Assembly: GCF_029537235.1 (NCBI RefSeq) | Contig: NZ_CP120639.1 | Coordinates: 930,001 to 994,000 of the forward strand | Reading direction: 5' to 3' | DNA: 64,000 bases | DNA from: Rhizobium sp. 32-5/1 | GTDB lineage: Bacteria > Pseudomonadota > Alphaproteobacteria > Rhizobiales > Rhizobiaceae | Shown: piece by piece, positions 29,108-38,656 of the stretch | How positions within the stretch are numbered: position 1 is the first letter of the stretch | Layout of the letters: each line of letters begins with the position of its first letter | The notes under the pieces: generated by a model | The model's input: the letters and a program-made list of their open reading frames with translations, nothing else | What the model was told of the DNA's origin: nothing | Database searches by the model: none | Position numbers and translations under genes: made by a program

Positions 29108-29407
29108 CCCCAGGGATGCAACTGCGTTCTAGAGGGATACGATCAGTAGATAAGGTCCCTAAATTACCTTTAGGCCGCACCAACGATTTTCTGAATGAAA
29201 TGGCTTAATTTCAAATGCTTAGCGAAAACCCATGCACGGGTTTGCGGTTCCAATCCTTTCAAGGCGGAAGGTCCTGTTCGCTGTGTAGAGCGGTTTGCCA
29301 GCTCTCTGACTTCAGCGGAATTTGCGGGTTCAAAGCTCAACCCGGGTGGGAGCACCAGCTATGACCTTCAGCTCCCCTCAGTCGAGAACACCTGATCAAT
29401 ATGGGCG
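29108..29407. other. No supported gene
   Basis: 300 bases between two convergent genes. Open frames exist on both strands (for example 29170-29355 minus, ending in LKLSHFIQKIVGA) but none has a good start or recognised family. An inverted GGGAGC/GCTCCC pair near 29348-29373 is too weak to call. Confidence 0.4.
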
Positions 29408-30307
29408 TCAGTAACTCGGCGCCGGCAGACCGGCACGGCGATGCGCAGCAATTAATGTATTGGCCATCAGCATGGCGATGGTCATCGGACCAACACCGCC
29501 CGGAACCGGCGATATTGCCTTGGCGACCGGCTTGCATTCGGCAAAGGCTACGTCTCCCACCAGCTTGAATTTGCCTTCGCCCTTTTCTGGTGCAGCCACC
29601 CGGTTGATGCCGACGTCGATCACGGTGGCACCCGGCTTCAGCCAGTCGGCCTTGACCATTTCGGCATGACCGACGGCTGCGACCAGGATGTCGGCTTGAC
29701 GGGCGAGTTCCGGCAGATCGCGGCTTCTGGAATGACCTATGGTGACGGTTGCGTTGGCGGCGAGCAGGAGCTGTGCCATGGGCTTGCCGAAGAGGTTCGA
29801 GCGGCCGATGACAAGCGCATTCAGACCGGACAAATCCGTGCCGTGGATCTGCCGGACCAGGATCATGGCACCGGCCGGCGTGCAGGAGACGAGACCAGGG
29901 TCCAGATCACCGGTCGCGAGCTTACCAGCATTGACGACATGCAGGCCATCGACATCCTTCTCCGGTAGGATCGACTGGATCACCGTGTTGCTGTCGAGAT
30001 GCTTCGGAAGCGGTAGCTGGACCAAGATTCCGTCGATCTCCGGATCGGCATTCAGGGAGGCGACCAGCGCCATCAGTGTGTCCTGGGCGGTGTCCTCGGA
30101 CAGCGTGTGCTGGATCGAGTTGAAACCGCACTGCTTGGCCATGCGGCTCTTGGCGCCGACATAGGCATGGCTTGCCGGATCACTGCCGACAATGACGACC
30201 GCCAGGCCCGGTTTGCGGTGGCCTAAGGCCTCAAGCTCTGTTGCCGCTGAGGTTACCGCTTCGACCACAGATGCGGCCGCTGCCTTTCCATCGATGACCG
30301 TCGTCAC
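29408..30307 (-). CDS. folD: Bifunctional methylene-THF dehydrogenase/cyclohydrolase FolD
   Basis: Converts 5,10-methylene-THF to 10-formyl-THF through methenyl-THF, using NADP. 299 residues, normal length. Motifs: the catalytic Y-x-x-x-K in SHAYVGAKSRMAKQCG, VQLPLPKHL, the dinucleotide signature GRSNLFGKPMAQLLLAANAT and SPVPGGVGPMTIAMLMANT. GTG at 30307 starts VTTVIDGKAAAASVV; it lies 4 bases after the purU stop, so the two are translationally linked. Being a second copy inside a demethylation cluster, its job is probably to oxidise the C1 unit released from the methylated inosamine. Confidence 0.93.
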   Translation of the reverse strand: MTTVIDGKAAAASVVEAVTSAATELEALGHRKPGLAVVIVGSDPASHAYVGAKSRMAKQCGFNSIQHTLSEDTAQDTLMALVASLNADPEIDGILVQLPLPKHLDSNTVIQSILPEKDVDGLHVVNAGKLATGDLDPGLVSCTPAGAMILVRQIHGTDLSGLNALVIGRSNLFGKPMAQLLLAANATVTIGHSRSRDLPELARQADILVAAVGHAEMVKADWLKPGATVIDVGINRVAAPEKGEGKFKLVGDVAFAECKPVAKAISPVPGGVGPMTIAMLMANTLIAAHRRAGLPAPSY

Positions 30308-30311
30308 TGGA

Positions 30312-31196
30312 TCAACCCATGCGCTCGGATGCGTAGGAACCGGGGCTCGCCGGGAAGACGACGGTGCGGTTGCCGTTAATGAAGGTGCGGTGGTGAATAT
30401 GCGCGTGGATAGCACGTGCCAGCACCTGGCTTTCGACATCGCGGCCGATCGAGATGTAATCTTCCGAAGACTGGGCATGGGTGATGCGGGCGACGTCCTG
30501 CTCAAGGATCGGGCCTTCGTCGAGATCGGCGGTGACGTAATGCGCCGTTGCGCCGATCAGCTTCACGCCGCGCTCGAAGGCTTGCTTATAAGGGTTGGCG
30601 CCCTTGAACGACGGCAGGAAGGAATGATGAATATTGATGATCTTCCCCGACATCTTCTGACACATGGAATCCGACAGGATTTGCATGTAGCGAGCGAGCA
30701 CGATCAGTTCCGTACCGGTCTGCTCGACGAGGTCCATGATGCGGGCTTCGGCTTGCGCTTTGTTGGCTTTGGTCACCGGAATATGGTGGAACGGAATGTC
30801 ATGATTGACGACAACCTTCTGGTAGTCGAAGTGGTTGGAGACGACACCGACGATCTCGATCGGCAGGGCGCCGATCTTCCAGCGATAGAGCAGGTCATTG
30901 AGGCAGTGGCCGAAGCGAGACACCATCAGCGTCACTTTCATCCGGTGGGCGCTGTCATGGATCTTGGCGGCCATTCCGAACTTTTCGGCAATGGGCGCAA
31001 AGCCCTGTTCGAGCTCGGCGCGGCTGGTGCCTTCTTCCGAAATGAACGAAATGCGCATGAAGAACATGCCGGTTTCAAGATCGTCAAACTGCGAAGAGTC
31101 GACAATGTTGCAGCCTTTGCCGGCAAGGTAACCAGAGATCGCAGCAACGATGCCGCGGGTAGAAATACAGGATACGGTCAATACGAAAGGCTTCAT
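30312..31196 (-). CDS. purU: Formyltetrahydrofolate deformylase PurU
   Basis: Hydrolyses 10-formyl-THF to THF and formate. 294 residues. An N-terminal ACT domain (FVLTVSCISTRGIVAAISGY) precedes the formyl-transferase-like domain with MVSRFGHCLNDLLYR, PFHHIPVT, NIHHSFLPSFKGANPYKQAF (catalytic His/Asn region) and LIGATAHYVTADLDEGPIL with the catalytic Asp. Followed after 4 bases by folD. Together they form a pathway from methylene-THF to formate, the same pairing seen near oxidative demethylases of glycine betaine and methylated aromatics. Confidence 0.93.
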   Translation of the reverse strand: MKPFVLTVSCISTRGIVAAISGYLAGKGCNIVDSSQFDDLETGMFFMRISFISEEGTSRAELEQGFAPIAEKFGMAAKIHDSAHRMKVTLMVSRFGHCLNDLLYRWKIGALPIEIVGVVSNHFDYQKVVVNHDIPFHHIPVTKANKAQAEARIMDLVEQTGTELIVLARYMQILSDSMCQKMSGKIINIHHSFLPSFKGANPYKQAFERGVKLIGATAHYVTADLDEGPILEQDVARITHAQSSEDYISIGRDVESQVLARAIHAHIHHRTFINGNRTVVFPASPGSYASERMG

Positions 31197-31241
31197 GATC
31201 TTCTCACGATAGGGCATTGGCTGGGGGCGATAGGAAGAGGT

Positions 31242-31278
31242 GAGGCGGTGTGGGTTCCTGCGAACCACACACCGCCTC
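31242..31278. terminator. Hairpin between permease gene and purU
   Basis: GAGGCGGTGTG-GGTTC pairs with GAACCACACACCGCCTC: 16-base arms with one bulge and a 4-base loop. On the transcribed minus strand it follows the permease stop by 19 bases and has no U-run. It may partly terminate the transport operon before purU-folD. Confidence 0.5.
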
Positions 31279-31296
31279 CGCGCCTGGGAGGAGATT

Positions 31297-32379
31297 TCAG
31301 GCGCGGGATTTCTTGCGCTGGCGGTGCATGTCGATAACGACTGCGGCAACGATGATCGCACCCTTGACGATCTCCTGGTAGTAGGCGCCTACCTTGAGAA
31401 AGGTGAAGCCGGAGGTTACGACCCCAAGGATGATCGTGCCAATTACGGTTCCAGTGATCCGGCCAATGCCACCGGAAAGCGACGCCCCGCCGATAACTGC
31501 AGCAGCGATCGCGTCGAGTTCAAAGGAGATGCCCATGTTGGGCTGTCCAGACTGGGCGCGTGCGGCGAGCATGACGCCGGCGAGCCCGGATAGTAGGCCC
31601 GCGACCGCATAGACCTTGATCAAGTGCTTGCCAATATCGATGCCCGAGACACGTGCGGCCTGACTGTTTGCGCCGATCGCATAGGTGAACTTGCCATAGC
31701 GGGTATAGGACAAGGCGATGTGGAAGATGATGGCAACTATGAAGAAGACGATGACGGTCCGCGGAACCGGAAAGCCCCATAGGTCAAAGCTCTGGCCGAG
31801 CCAGGCGAAGTCCTGGTTGAGCAGCGCGACCGGCTGACCCTCAGTATACCATTTGGCCAGGCCGCGGACCGAAACCATCATGCCGAGCGTGGCGATAAAG
31901 GGTGGAATGCCTGTTTTGGCGATCAGCAGACCGTTCAGATAGCCAAGCAATGCACCGAGCAAAAGACCAACCAATATAGGCCATAGCGGGCTTGAATCGA
32001 TGAACCAGTCAAGGCCGAAGGCGGCATATTCCGGTTGCAGAAAAACAGCGCGGGCATTCATCGACGTTTGGGCGAAGCTCGCAGCCACCATGGCGATCAA
32101 GCCGACCATGGAGCCGGACGAAAGATCGACGCCACCGGTGATGATGACCTGGGTTACCCCAACCGCAATGATGCCCGTAACGGCGACCTGCAGGACGATG
32201 ATCGACAGGCGTTGCTTGTTGGCGAGAAAGCTTTCGCCCACAACGTACCAGCCGAGCACCTCGAAGATGATGGCAATCCCGATCAGAACGGCGAGGATCG
32301 AGAATTCCGGCGGCAGGCGTCGGACCTTTTTCAGGCCTGTCTTGGACGTCTCGCCGAGTTCATTGGTAGCATCTGACAT
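31297..32379 (-). CDS. ABC transporter permease, ribose/inositol type (RbsC-like)
   Basis: 360-residue inner-membrane permease of the carbohydrate CUT2 class with about ten helices. Diagnostic stretches are VGVTQVIITGGVDLSSGSMV (the EAA-equivalent substrate loop), LIAKTGIPPFIATLGMMVSV, YAIGANSQAARVSGID and VIGGASLSGGIGRITGTVIG. GGAGG precedes the ATG. It lies 21 bases after the ATPase gene. CUT2 permeases work as a dimer with one fused ATPase. Context (moc genes) suggests inosamine/rhizopine as substrate, inferred only. Confidence 0.9.
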   Translation of the reverse strand: MSDATNELGETSKTGLKKVRRLPPEFSILAVLIGIAIIFEVLGWYVVGESFLANKQRLSIIVLQVAVTGIIAVGVTQVIITGGVDLSSGSMVGLIAMVAASFAQTSMNARAVFLQPEYAAFGLDWFIDSSPLWPILVGLLLGALLGYLNGLLIAKTGIPPFIATLGMMVSVRGLAKWYTEGQPVALLNQDFAWLGQSFDLWGFPVPRTVIVFFIVAIIFHIALSYTRYGKFTYAIGANSQAARVSGIDIGKHLIKVYAVAGLLSGLAGVMLAARAQSGQPNMGISFELDAIAAAVIGGASLSGGIGRITGTVIGTIILGVVTSGFTFLKVGAYYQEIVKGAIIVAAVVIDMHRQRKKSRA

Positions 32380-32400
32380 AATTTCCTCCCGGCTGTGTCG

Positions 32401-33954
32401 TCAGCGCGACGCCAGCTCCATGATTTTCACTTGGTCGGCCTCGGCCCGATCAAGGATGCCGGTGACCCGTCCTTCATGCAGCACGACAATACGGTCGCTC
32501 ATGCCTAGCACTTCCGGCATCTCCGAAGAGATCATGATGATTGCTACACCTTGGCCGGCGAGCTGCGAGATCAGGCGGTGAATTTCGGCCTTCGCGCCGA
32601 CATCGATGCCGCGCGTTGGCTCGTCGAGTATCAGAACCTTCGGATTGGTCATCAACCAGCGACAGATCAGCACCTTCTGCTGGTTGCCGCCTGACAAGTT
32701 GATGATCGGCTCGGCCATATCAGGCGTGCGCACGCGCAAGCGATTAGCCATGTCGGTCGCCTCTTTTCGAAGCCTGTCCTGTTGCACGAAGCCAAGCCTT
32801 GAATAGCCCTGCTGGAGCACTGCCATCTGGGCGTTTTCCTGAATGTCGAGCAGTAGGAAACAACCTGTCTCCTTGCGGTCCTCCGTTAGGAAGGCCATGC
32901 CGTGGCTCATGGCAATGGACGGCGACGAGACGGAGACCACTTCGCCGAACAGCTCGATCGTGCCGGCATCGGCAGGCGTCACGCCGAAGATTGTCTCAGC
33001 GACATTCGAGCGGCCCGAGCCGACAAGCCCTGCAAAGCCGAGGATTTCACCCGCACGAACATCGAAGGACACATCGCGGAAAACGCCGTTCAGCGTCAAG
33101 TTTTTTGCCGATAACACGACCTCGCCGATCGGCGCGGTTTCCTTCGGAAACATCTGGGTGATTTCGCGGCCAACCATCATGCGGATGATGTCGTCGCGGG
33201 TCACTTCGGTCGAATTGCAGGTGGCGATATACTTGCCGTCGCGGAAGACGGAGACCTCGTCGGCAATCTCGAAAAGTTCGTTCATCTTGTGGGTGATGTA
33301 AATGATGCCCTTACCCTCTTCGCGCAGAGAGCGGATGATCCTAAAGAGGTGGTTCACTTCCCTGTCAGTGAGGGCGGATGTCGGTTCGTCCATGATCAAG
33401 ACGTCGGAATTGAAGGAAACGGCCTTGGCGATCTCGACCATCTGGCGGGTCGCAACGCTGAGCTTTCCGACCTTGACCTCCGGATCGATCGTGATGTCCA
33501 GGCGTTGAAACAGCGCTTTGGTGCGGCGATTCATCTCCTTGTGGTCGACGAGGCCGAAGCGGCCGATCGGCTCGCGCCCGATCCAGATGTTCTCCGACAC
33601 AGTCATTGGCGCCATCAGGTTTAACTCCTGATGGATCATGGCGATGCCGTTCTGTAGAGCATCAAGCGGGTTCTTTAGGCGGATCTCCGTGCCACGCAGG
33701 CGAAAGCTGCCGCTGTCGGGCGTATAGATTCCGGCCAGGATCTTCATAAGCGTGGATTTGCCGGCGCCATTCTCCCCCATCAGGGCATGCACAGTTCCGC
33801 GGCGAAGCTTCAACTGGACATTGTCGAGCGCGACGACGCCAGGAAATTCCTTGCGGACATCCGTGACCTCGAAAAGGTATTCACTCTGTGGAACGGCTCC
33901 ACTCTGTCTGACTGCCAGCATTGTCTGCGGGCTGATCGCCTGTGATCGCGCCAT
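32401..33954 (-). CDS. ABC transporter ATP-binding protein, two fused domains (RbsA/MglA-like)
   Basis: 517 residues with two ABC domains. The first has Walker A GENGAGKSTLMKILAG, an atypical signature (KLSVATRQMVEIAKA) and Walker B DVLIMDEPTSAL. The second has a degenerate P-loop GLVGSGRSNVAETIFG, the good signature LSGGNQQKVLICRWL and VLILDEPTRGIDVG. This split of consensus and degenerate sites is usual in CUT2 ATPases. GGAGGAG lies before the ATG. It powers the permease next to it. A hairpin separates it from the binding protein gene upstream. Confidence 0.92.
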   Translation of the reverse strand: MARSQAISPQTMLAVRQSGAVPQSEYLFEVTDVRKEFPGVVALDNVQLKLRRGTVHALMGENGAGKSTLMKILAGIYTPDSGSFRLRGTEIRLKNPLDALQNGIAMIHQELNLMAPMTVSENIWIGREPIGRFGLVDHKEMNRRTKALFQRLDITIDPEVKVGKLSVATRQMVEIAKAVSFNSDVLIMDEPTSALTDREVNHLFRIIRSLREEGKGIIYITHKMNELFEIADEVSVFRDGKYIATCNSTEVTRDDIIRMMVGREITQMFPKETAPIGEVVLSAKNLTLNGVFRDVSFDVRAGEILGFAGLVGSGRSNVAETIFGVTPADAGTIELFGEVVSVSSPSIAMSHGMAFLTEDRKETGCFLLLDIQENAQMAVLQQGYSRLGFVQQDRLRKEATDMANRLRVRTPDMAEPIINLSGGNQQKVLICRWLMTNPKVLILDEPTRGIDVGAKAEIHRLISQLAGQGVAIIMISSEMPEVLGMSDRIVVLHEGRVTGILDRAEADQVKIMELASR

Positions 33955-33976
33955 GTCTGCTCCTCCCCGAATGACT

Positions 33977-34006
33977 GATCCGCCACCACCTCGATGGTGG
34001 CGGATC
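33977..34006. terminator. Hairpin between binding-protein and ATPase genes
   Basis: GATCCGCCACCA and TGGTGGCGGATC form a perfect 12-base stem with a 6-base loop, 14 bases after the restored stop of the binding protein and 22 before the ATPase ATG. No U-run. In sugar ABC operons such intercistronic hairpins protect the upstream mRNA, giving more binding protein than ATPase. Confidence 0.6.
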
Positions 34007-34020
34007 CTTTGGGCGCCTGA

Positions 34021-34943
34021 TCAGTTCTTGGTCACGAACTGGTCCATATTGGCCGGTGTCACCAGCTGAAAGGAATCCAGACCTTGGCATCAACCTTCTC
34101 GCCCTTGGCGAGCTTGATTGCCGCATCGACAGCGCCGGCACCCTGCCCGAAGGCATCCTGAAATACGGTGACGTCGAGGTCACCGGCCTTCATATAGGCA
34201 AGCGCTTCCTGGGTGGCGTCGATACCAGCCACGACCACATCATCCATGCTCCAGCCAGCGGACTTCATCGCATTGATCGCGCCGATTGCCATGTTGTCAT
34301 TGTTGGCGATGACGGCAGCTGGCTTGTGGCCGGCAGCGATCCAGTTGGTCATCAGGTCCTGTGCCTTGACCGGGTCCCATACGGCTGTCTGTTCATCGAG
34401 AATTTTCATGCCCGCGCATTCCGGCGTGGCGATGACGTCATGGATGTCCTTGGTGCGCTGAACGGCGGCCTGGTTGGCGAGGTCGCCGACCATGACGAGG
34501 ATGTCGCCCTTGCCGCCGAGGATGCGGCAGACTTCCTTGGTTTCCAGCGTGCCGGATTCTACTTCATCCGATGCGACGAAGGCGCCCTTTGGGCCGAGTG
34601 CATCGACGTCAGCCGGCTGACGGTTAACGTAGACGATCGGAATGCCGGCGTCGTTGGCAAGCTTGGTCATCGTCGCGGTTGCCGATGTGTCAACGGCGTT
34701 GACGATGATCGCGTCGACTTTCGAGGCGATGAAGTTCTGGATCTGCGACAGCTGCTTCTGCACGTCGTCATCGGCAATTTCGATCTGGACGGGCTGGCTC
34801 GCGTCACCAGCAGACTTTTCAATGCCCTTGCGCAGCACTGTAAGGAAGGTGTCCGAGTTAGCCATGGACACGCCGATATTGCCGGCCATAGCGCTCGACG
34901 CCATTAGGACGCCCAAGAGGGCACCTGCTACGAGTTTCTTCAT
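34021..34943 (-). CDS. Periplasmic sugar/inosamine-binding protein (RbsB/MocB-like), C-terminal frameshift
   Basis: Exported solute-binding protein of about 307 residues. The signal peptide MKKLVAGALLGVLMASSAMA leads into GNIGVSMANSDTFLTVLRKG, DAIIVNAVDTSATATMTKL, GIPIVYVNRQPADVD, AVIANNDNMAIGAINAMKSA and VVAGIDATQEALAYMKAGDL, all standard for the ribose-binding fold. One C is missing near 34066, so the given frame stops early after IPFSW; with it the end reads LVTPANMDQFVTKN. GGAGGACGAAAG precedes the ATG. It comes first in the transport operon. By position it is the counterpart of rhizopine-binding MocB. Confidence 0.88.
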
Positions 34944-35059
34944 CTTTCGTCCTCCACTTCTGTTGTTCGGTGCCCGGCAACACCCCAAAAAGGCCGGTCC
35001 GCCTCCTCCCCGGAGGCAATTCGCCGCGCAGCAACGACTTTTGGCCGCGCGGGATCAGG

Positions 35060-35872
35060 TCAAAGCTTGTCCCGCACGAAGTTCATGCTGTCGCGGATCA
35101 TGCCTGCGACATCTGACGTTGCGTGAACCGAGGGCGAGAAAGGCTCGAAAGAAAATGGGCCGGCGTAACCCTTCGCGATCAAGGCTTGGATCTGTGTGAC
35201 ATTGGAAAGGCGATCATGCTGCGTCACCATCACCCGGTGCCCGTCGCGCATGTCGGCAATGCTAACAGCCTGGTCATCGACGCCGGAAATATGGACCAGC
35301 CCGGTCATGGCGGGGAACATGTCCGGCTCGCCCGCAAGCACGTGGTGAAATGTGTCGTGTACAAGCCGAAACTGATCAATGCCGTCTATCGCGGCAATCG
35401 CATCGGCGGCTTCTTTCTTGGAGCGCAGCGAGCAGATCTGGAAGCCCAGTGGTTCCACCAAGCCAATGATGCCGGCCGCCTGAAGGATCGGCTTCAGGCC
35501 CTTTAGCGCAAGGCGTAGATTGCCCTGCCGTTCGCCTTCGAGTTTGCCAGAACCATCGTTGACGGGAACCAGCACCAAGGCCTTGGCGCCGCAGGCGGCG
35601 GCATAGGCGACAAGGCTCTTCGCCTCCTCTTCCCTGGTGGGCGTCCATTCATTGAATCGCTGCAGGGCGTTGATCGAAATGATTTCGATACCCTGGTCAA
35701 CTGCCAGTTCGCCAACGGCCTCCGGTGGCGTGCCGTCGAGGATTGCGTTACCGGAAAGATCGTTACGGATCTCGAACTGCTGTATGCCCAAAGCTTTGCC
35801 GAGCTCGAAAAACGCGCCAAGCAGCATCTGTGGCGCAACCATGTGGTTGAGCGCGAAAGTGGGCGCAGCCAT
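35060..35872 (-). CDS. TIM-barrel sugar isomerase/epimerase (IolI/MocC-like)
   Basis: 270 residues of the AP-endonuclease-2/xylose isomerase-like barrel. It opens FALNHMVAPQMLLGAFFELG; metal-site residues occur in GLVEPLGFQICSLRSKKEA (Glu), QFRLVHDTFHHVLAGEPDMF (Asp, His) and GPFSFEPFSPSVH (Glu). Such enzymes act on inososes and related keto-inositols. GGGGAG precedes the ATG at 35872. It lies upstream of the transporter genes on the same strand and downstream of a dyad-rich control region. Assignment as MocC or IolI cannot be settled by eye. Confidence 0.8.
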   Translation of the reverse strand: MAAPTFALNHMVAPQMLLGAFFELGKALGIQQFEIRNDLSGNAILDGTPPEAVGELAVDQGIEIISINALQRFNEWTPTREEEAKSLVAYAAACGAKALVLVPVNDGSGKLEGERQGNLRLALKGLKPILQAAGIIGLVEPLGFQICSLRSKKEAADAIAAIDGIDQFRLVHDTFHHVLAGEPDMFPAMTGLVHISGVDDQAVSIADMRDGHRVMVTQHDRLSNVTQIQALIAKGYAGPFSFEPFSPSVHATSDVAGMIRDSMNFVRDKL

Positions 35873-35956
35873 GAAATTCTCCCCAATGATGCGGGACGCT
35901 GTTCCTCCAGTCCCGTGCACCGAAATCATCAGGTTTCATGACATTCGTCAAAGAGG

Positions 35957-36000
35957 AAATGAGTGATTCAATCTCATTTGTGATAGAATTTGCGAAATGA
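35957..36000. promoter_or_regulatory. Alternating dyads upstream of the isomerase/transport operon
   Basis: AAATGA (35957) - TCATTT (35974) - AAATGA (35995) give two overlapping inverted repeats about 85-130 bases before the isomerase ATG. The element TGATAGAAT inside the second dyad recurs at 37111-37119 in the regulator/desaturase divergent promoter. Likely operators of the LacI-type regulator, inferred from the shared motif. Confidence 0.45.
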
Positions 36001-36024
36001 CATGATTGAATTCCATCTTTCCGC

Positions 36025-37055
36025 TCAGATATTCTCAGGGACATACAGCTCGAGCGGCAAGAATGTCTGCCCAGGTGCGGTCGCTGGACCATCATCGACG
36101 GCGGTTACCATCAGTTGCACGAGTTCGCGGCAAAGGTTCTGCAGCGGGGTCGCAATGACGAGCGTGACGATCTCGTCAGCCAGCGCCGCGCGTGACACCG
36201 GCGTGAGCTCGTTTACCACAATGACGTGTTTACCGCCGAGATTTTCTTCTCGAATGGCCGAGATCGCACCTTCCATGCCGCCACCTGCAACATAAAACCC
36301 GATAAGATCCGGATGGCGATGCAAGAGGTTGAGGGTCGCTTCGTGCGTAATCTGTACAGTCTCCAGGTTGACCAAGGTGTCGAGAACCTCAAAATCCGGC
36401 GCATGCTCGCGGAAATAGGAGCGAAAGCCGATTTCGCGCAGTTCGTGACCATGGAACCGGTGACTGCCGACGAAGACGGCAACCTTGCCCGGTCTTCTTG
36501 CCGCTTTTGCGATCATCCAAGCCGCGGTACGACCGGCCTTTCTGTTATTAAGTCCGACATAGCCTTCCCGTATTCCAGAGGCAAAATCGGACAGAAGAGA
36601 AAAGACCGGAACCCCTTCGTCTTCAATTCCTCCACCACAACTGACATTGCCGGATAGTCCGGTCCGGTCATCGCAATGGCCTGGTTCTTGCCGCCCATTT
36701 GGCGGAGTTTGTCGGCGAGTTCCGCCGGGGTCTGGTTAGTGCAGAAATCAATCTGCGCCGTCCCCCTGATGCCGGGATGGTTCTGCACAGCGTGCTCCAA
36801 TTCGCGCGCAACGGCCTGATAGAAATGATGGTTTGGCTTTTGAAGTACAAACCCAAGCCGGTAGTGAGGTAATCCCTCGAATACCCGCTGTCGCAGCAGG
36901 CCCACTGCGTGAAAGCCAATTTCGTTGGCCGCATCATAAACGCGCCGAGCAGTGTCTTCACGCACCTTGTGGCGGCCGTTTAAGACCCGGTCAACGGTAG
37001 CAACGCTGACTTTCGCAGCCTTTGCGAGGTCGGAGATTGTGGGACGGGAAGCCAT
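36025..37055 (-). CDS. LacI-family transcriptional regulator, frameshifted
   Basis: About 343 residues. The N-terminal LacI HTH is TISDLAKAAKVSVATVDRVL with NGRHKV; the effector domain follows the periplasmic-binding fold: HYRLGFVLQKPNHHFYQAVA, AIAMTGPDYPAMSVVVEELK, then after a C-run one base short (36612-36615) GIREGYVGLNNRKAGRTAAW, PDLIGFYVAGGGMEGAISAI and VNELTPVSRAALADEIV. It sits between, and divergent from, the two catabolic units. Probably the local repressor sensing the inosamine or a breakdown product, in place of the GntR-type MocR of characterised moc loci. Confidence 0.85.
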
Positions 37056-37210
37056 GGTATCTCTCTTGTGATGTAAAGCTTGCAATTTGTAGAGACACTA
37101 TGATGGTAAATGATAGAATATATCAAGTGCCCATTGAGCTCTGCGAAATCCGAGGTATTCCTTCGTCCAGAAGATTGGCCCGGTCATGCCGGGACAGGTA
37201 GGAGGAAGTC

Positions 37211-38299
37211 ATGGCAATGGCCGCTGGCAAAAGAGACTACAGCCTTGTCGGACGGGATGCACAGGCGGCGATTGCCAACGGCTTGTCCGCTGCGGAATGG
37301 TATCACACCGACATCCCGCGCAAGCAGATGAAGGAATTGATGAAGCGGGAGGACGGCCCGGCTATTCGCGATACAGCGATCTGGCTCGGCTCAATGCTCG
37401 TGTTCGCAGGGCTCGGCATCTATTTCTGGGGCAGCCTCTGGGCAATTCCTTTTTCCTCGCCTACGGCGTGCTCTACGGCTCGGCCTCTGACAGTCGCTGG
37501 CACGAGTGCAGCCACGGGACGGCCTTCAAGACGATGTGGATGAACACTACCGTCTATCAAATTGCCTGCTTCATGATCATGCGCAACCCGGTAACCTGGC
37601 GCTGGAGCCATACCCGCCATCATACCGATACCGTGATCGTCGGGCGTGATCCGGAAATTGCCGTGATGCGGCCGCCGGATCTCGTTCGGCTGATCCTCAA
37701 TTTTTTGGTTTGCTCGATGCCTGGCATGCCATGATTGACATGGTTCGCAACGCTTCCGGCGTCATGAGTGCGGAAGAGAAGACGTTTGTTCCCGCAACGG
37801 AGCAGCCGAAGGCAATCCGCGTCGCGCGCATCTGGCTTGCCATCTACGTGGCAACGATTGCGCTGGCCGTTGCCATGGGGTCGATCCTGCCGCTGATGCT
37901 GATCGGCCTGCCTCGTCTTTATGGGGCTTGGCACCATGTCATGACCGGCCTGTTGCAGCATGGCGGTCTTGCCGACAACGTCATCGATCATCGGCTGAAC
38001 AGCCGGACCGTCTACATGAACCCTATCAGCCGTTTCATCTACTGGAACATGAACTACCATATAGAGCACCATATGTTCCCGATGGTGCCCTATCATACGC
38101 TGCCGAAGCTGCATGCGATGATCAAGGACGACTTGCCAGAGCCGAACCCGTCGATCCTTCACGGCTATCGCGAGATGTTGCCCGCCTTCCTGCGCCAGTT
38201 GCGCAACGAGGATTATTTCCTCAAGCGCGAGCTTCCCCGACGGCCAAGCCCTATCGCGAAGACTTCCACAACGATGCGATGGCACGGGCCGCCGAATAG
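37211..38299 (+). CDS. mocD: Membrane di-iron desaturase-like oxygenase MocD, three frameshifts
   Basis: About 363 residues of the membrane fatty-acid desaturase fold. The three histidine boxes that bind two irons are present: HECSHGT, HTRHHTD and HIEHHMF. Helices occur at DTAIWLGSMLVFAGLGIYFW and ARIWLAIYVATIALAVAMGS. One base is missing in T5 at 37450, T6 at 37701 and C4 at 38235; restoring them gives one frame ending YREDFHNDAMARAAE. AGGAGGAAG precedes the ATG. MocD with ferredoxin MocE and reductase MocF is known to be needed for use of 3-O-methyl-scyllo-inosamine, so it is the presumed O-demethylase. Confidence 0.85.
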
Positions 38300-38340
38300 A
38301 CGACGGACCAACAACAAGACTAAATGGGGAAGAGAAACCG

Positions 38341-38655
38341 ATGAGCATCTGGATCGACGTGTGCGACAAGGACGAGATCGACGAAGAGGATGTCATCCGC
38401 TTCGATCATGATGGCAAGAGTTATGCCATTTACCGGAGCCCGCAAGATAGCTTTCACGCAACGGATGGCCACTGCACCCATGAACAGGTGCACTTGGCTG
38501 ACGGTCTGGTGATGGAGGACATTATCGAGTGTCCGAAACACAATGGTCGCTTCAACTACAAGACAGGCGAAGCCAAGGGTGCCCCCGTTTGCATCAACCT
38601 CAAGACCTATCCGGTCAAAGTGGACGGCGAGCGTGTCCTGATCCAGGTAGGCTGA
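38341..38655 (+). CDS. mocE: Rieske-type ferredoxin MocE
   Basis: 104-residue Rieske [2Fe-2S] protein: C-T-H in GHCTHEQVHLADGLVMEDII and C-P-K-H in ECPKHNGRF, the C-x-H ... C-x2-H ligands. It carries electrons from the reductase MocF to the di-iron enzyme MocD. Frame intact; GGGAAGAG before the ATG. The MocF ATG follows its TGA after a single base, so expression is coupled. Confidence 0.93.
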   Translation: MSIWIDVCDKDEIDEEDVIRFDHDGKSYAIYRSPQDSFHATDGHCTHEQVHLADGLVMEDIIECPKHNGRFNYKTGEAKGAPVCINLKTYPVKVDGERVLIQVG

Positions 38656-38656
38656 G

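Noticed and set aside
29170..29355. Minus-strand 61-codon frame
   Set aside because: No ribosome site or recognised domain; the LKLSHFIQ-type tail is seen at chance frame ends.
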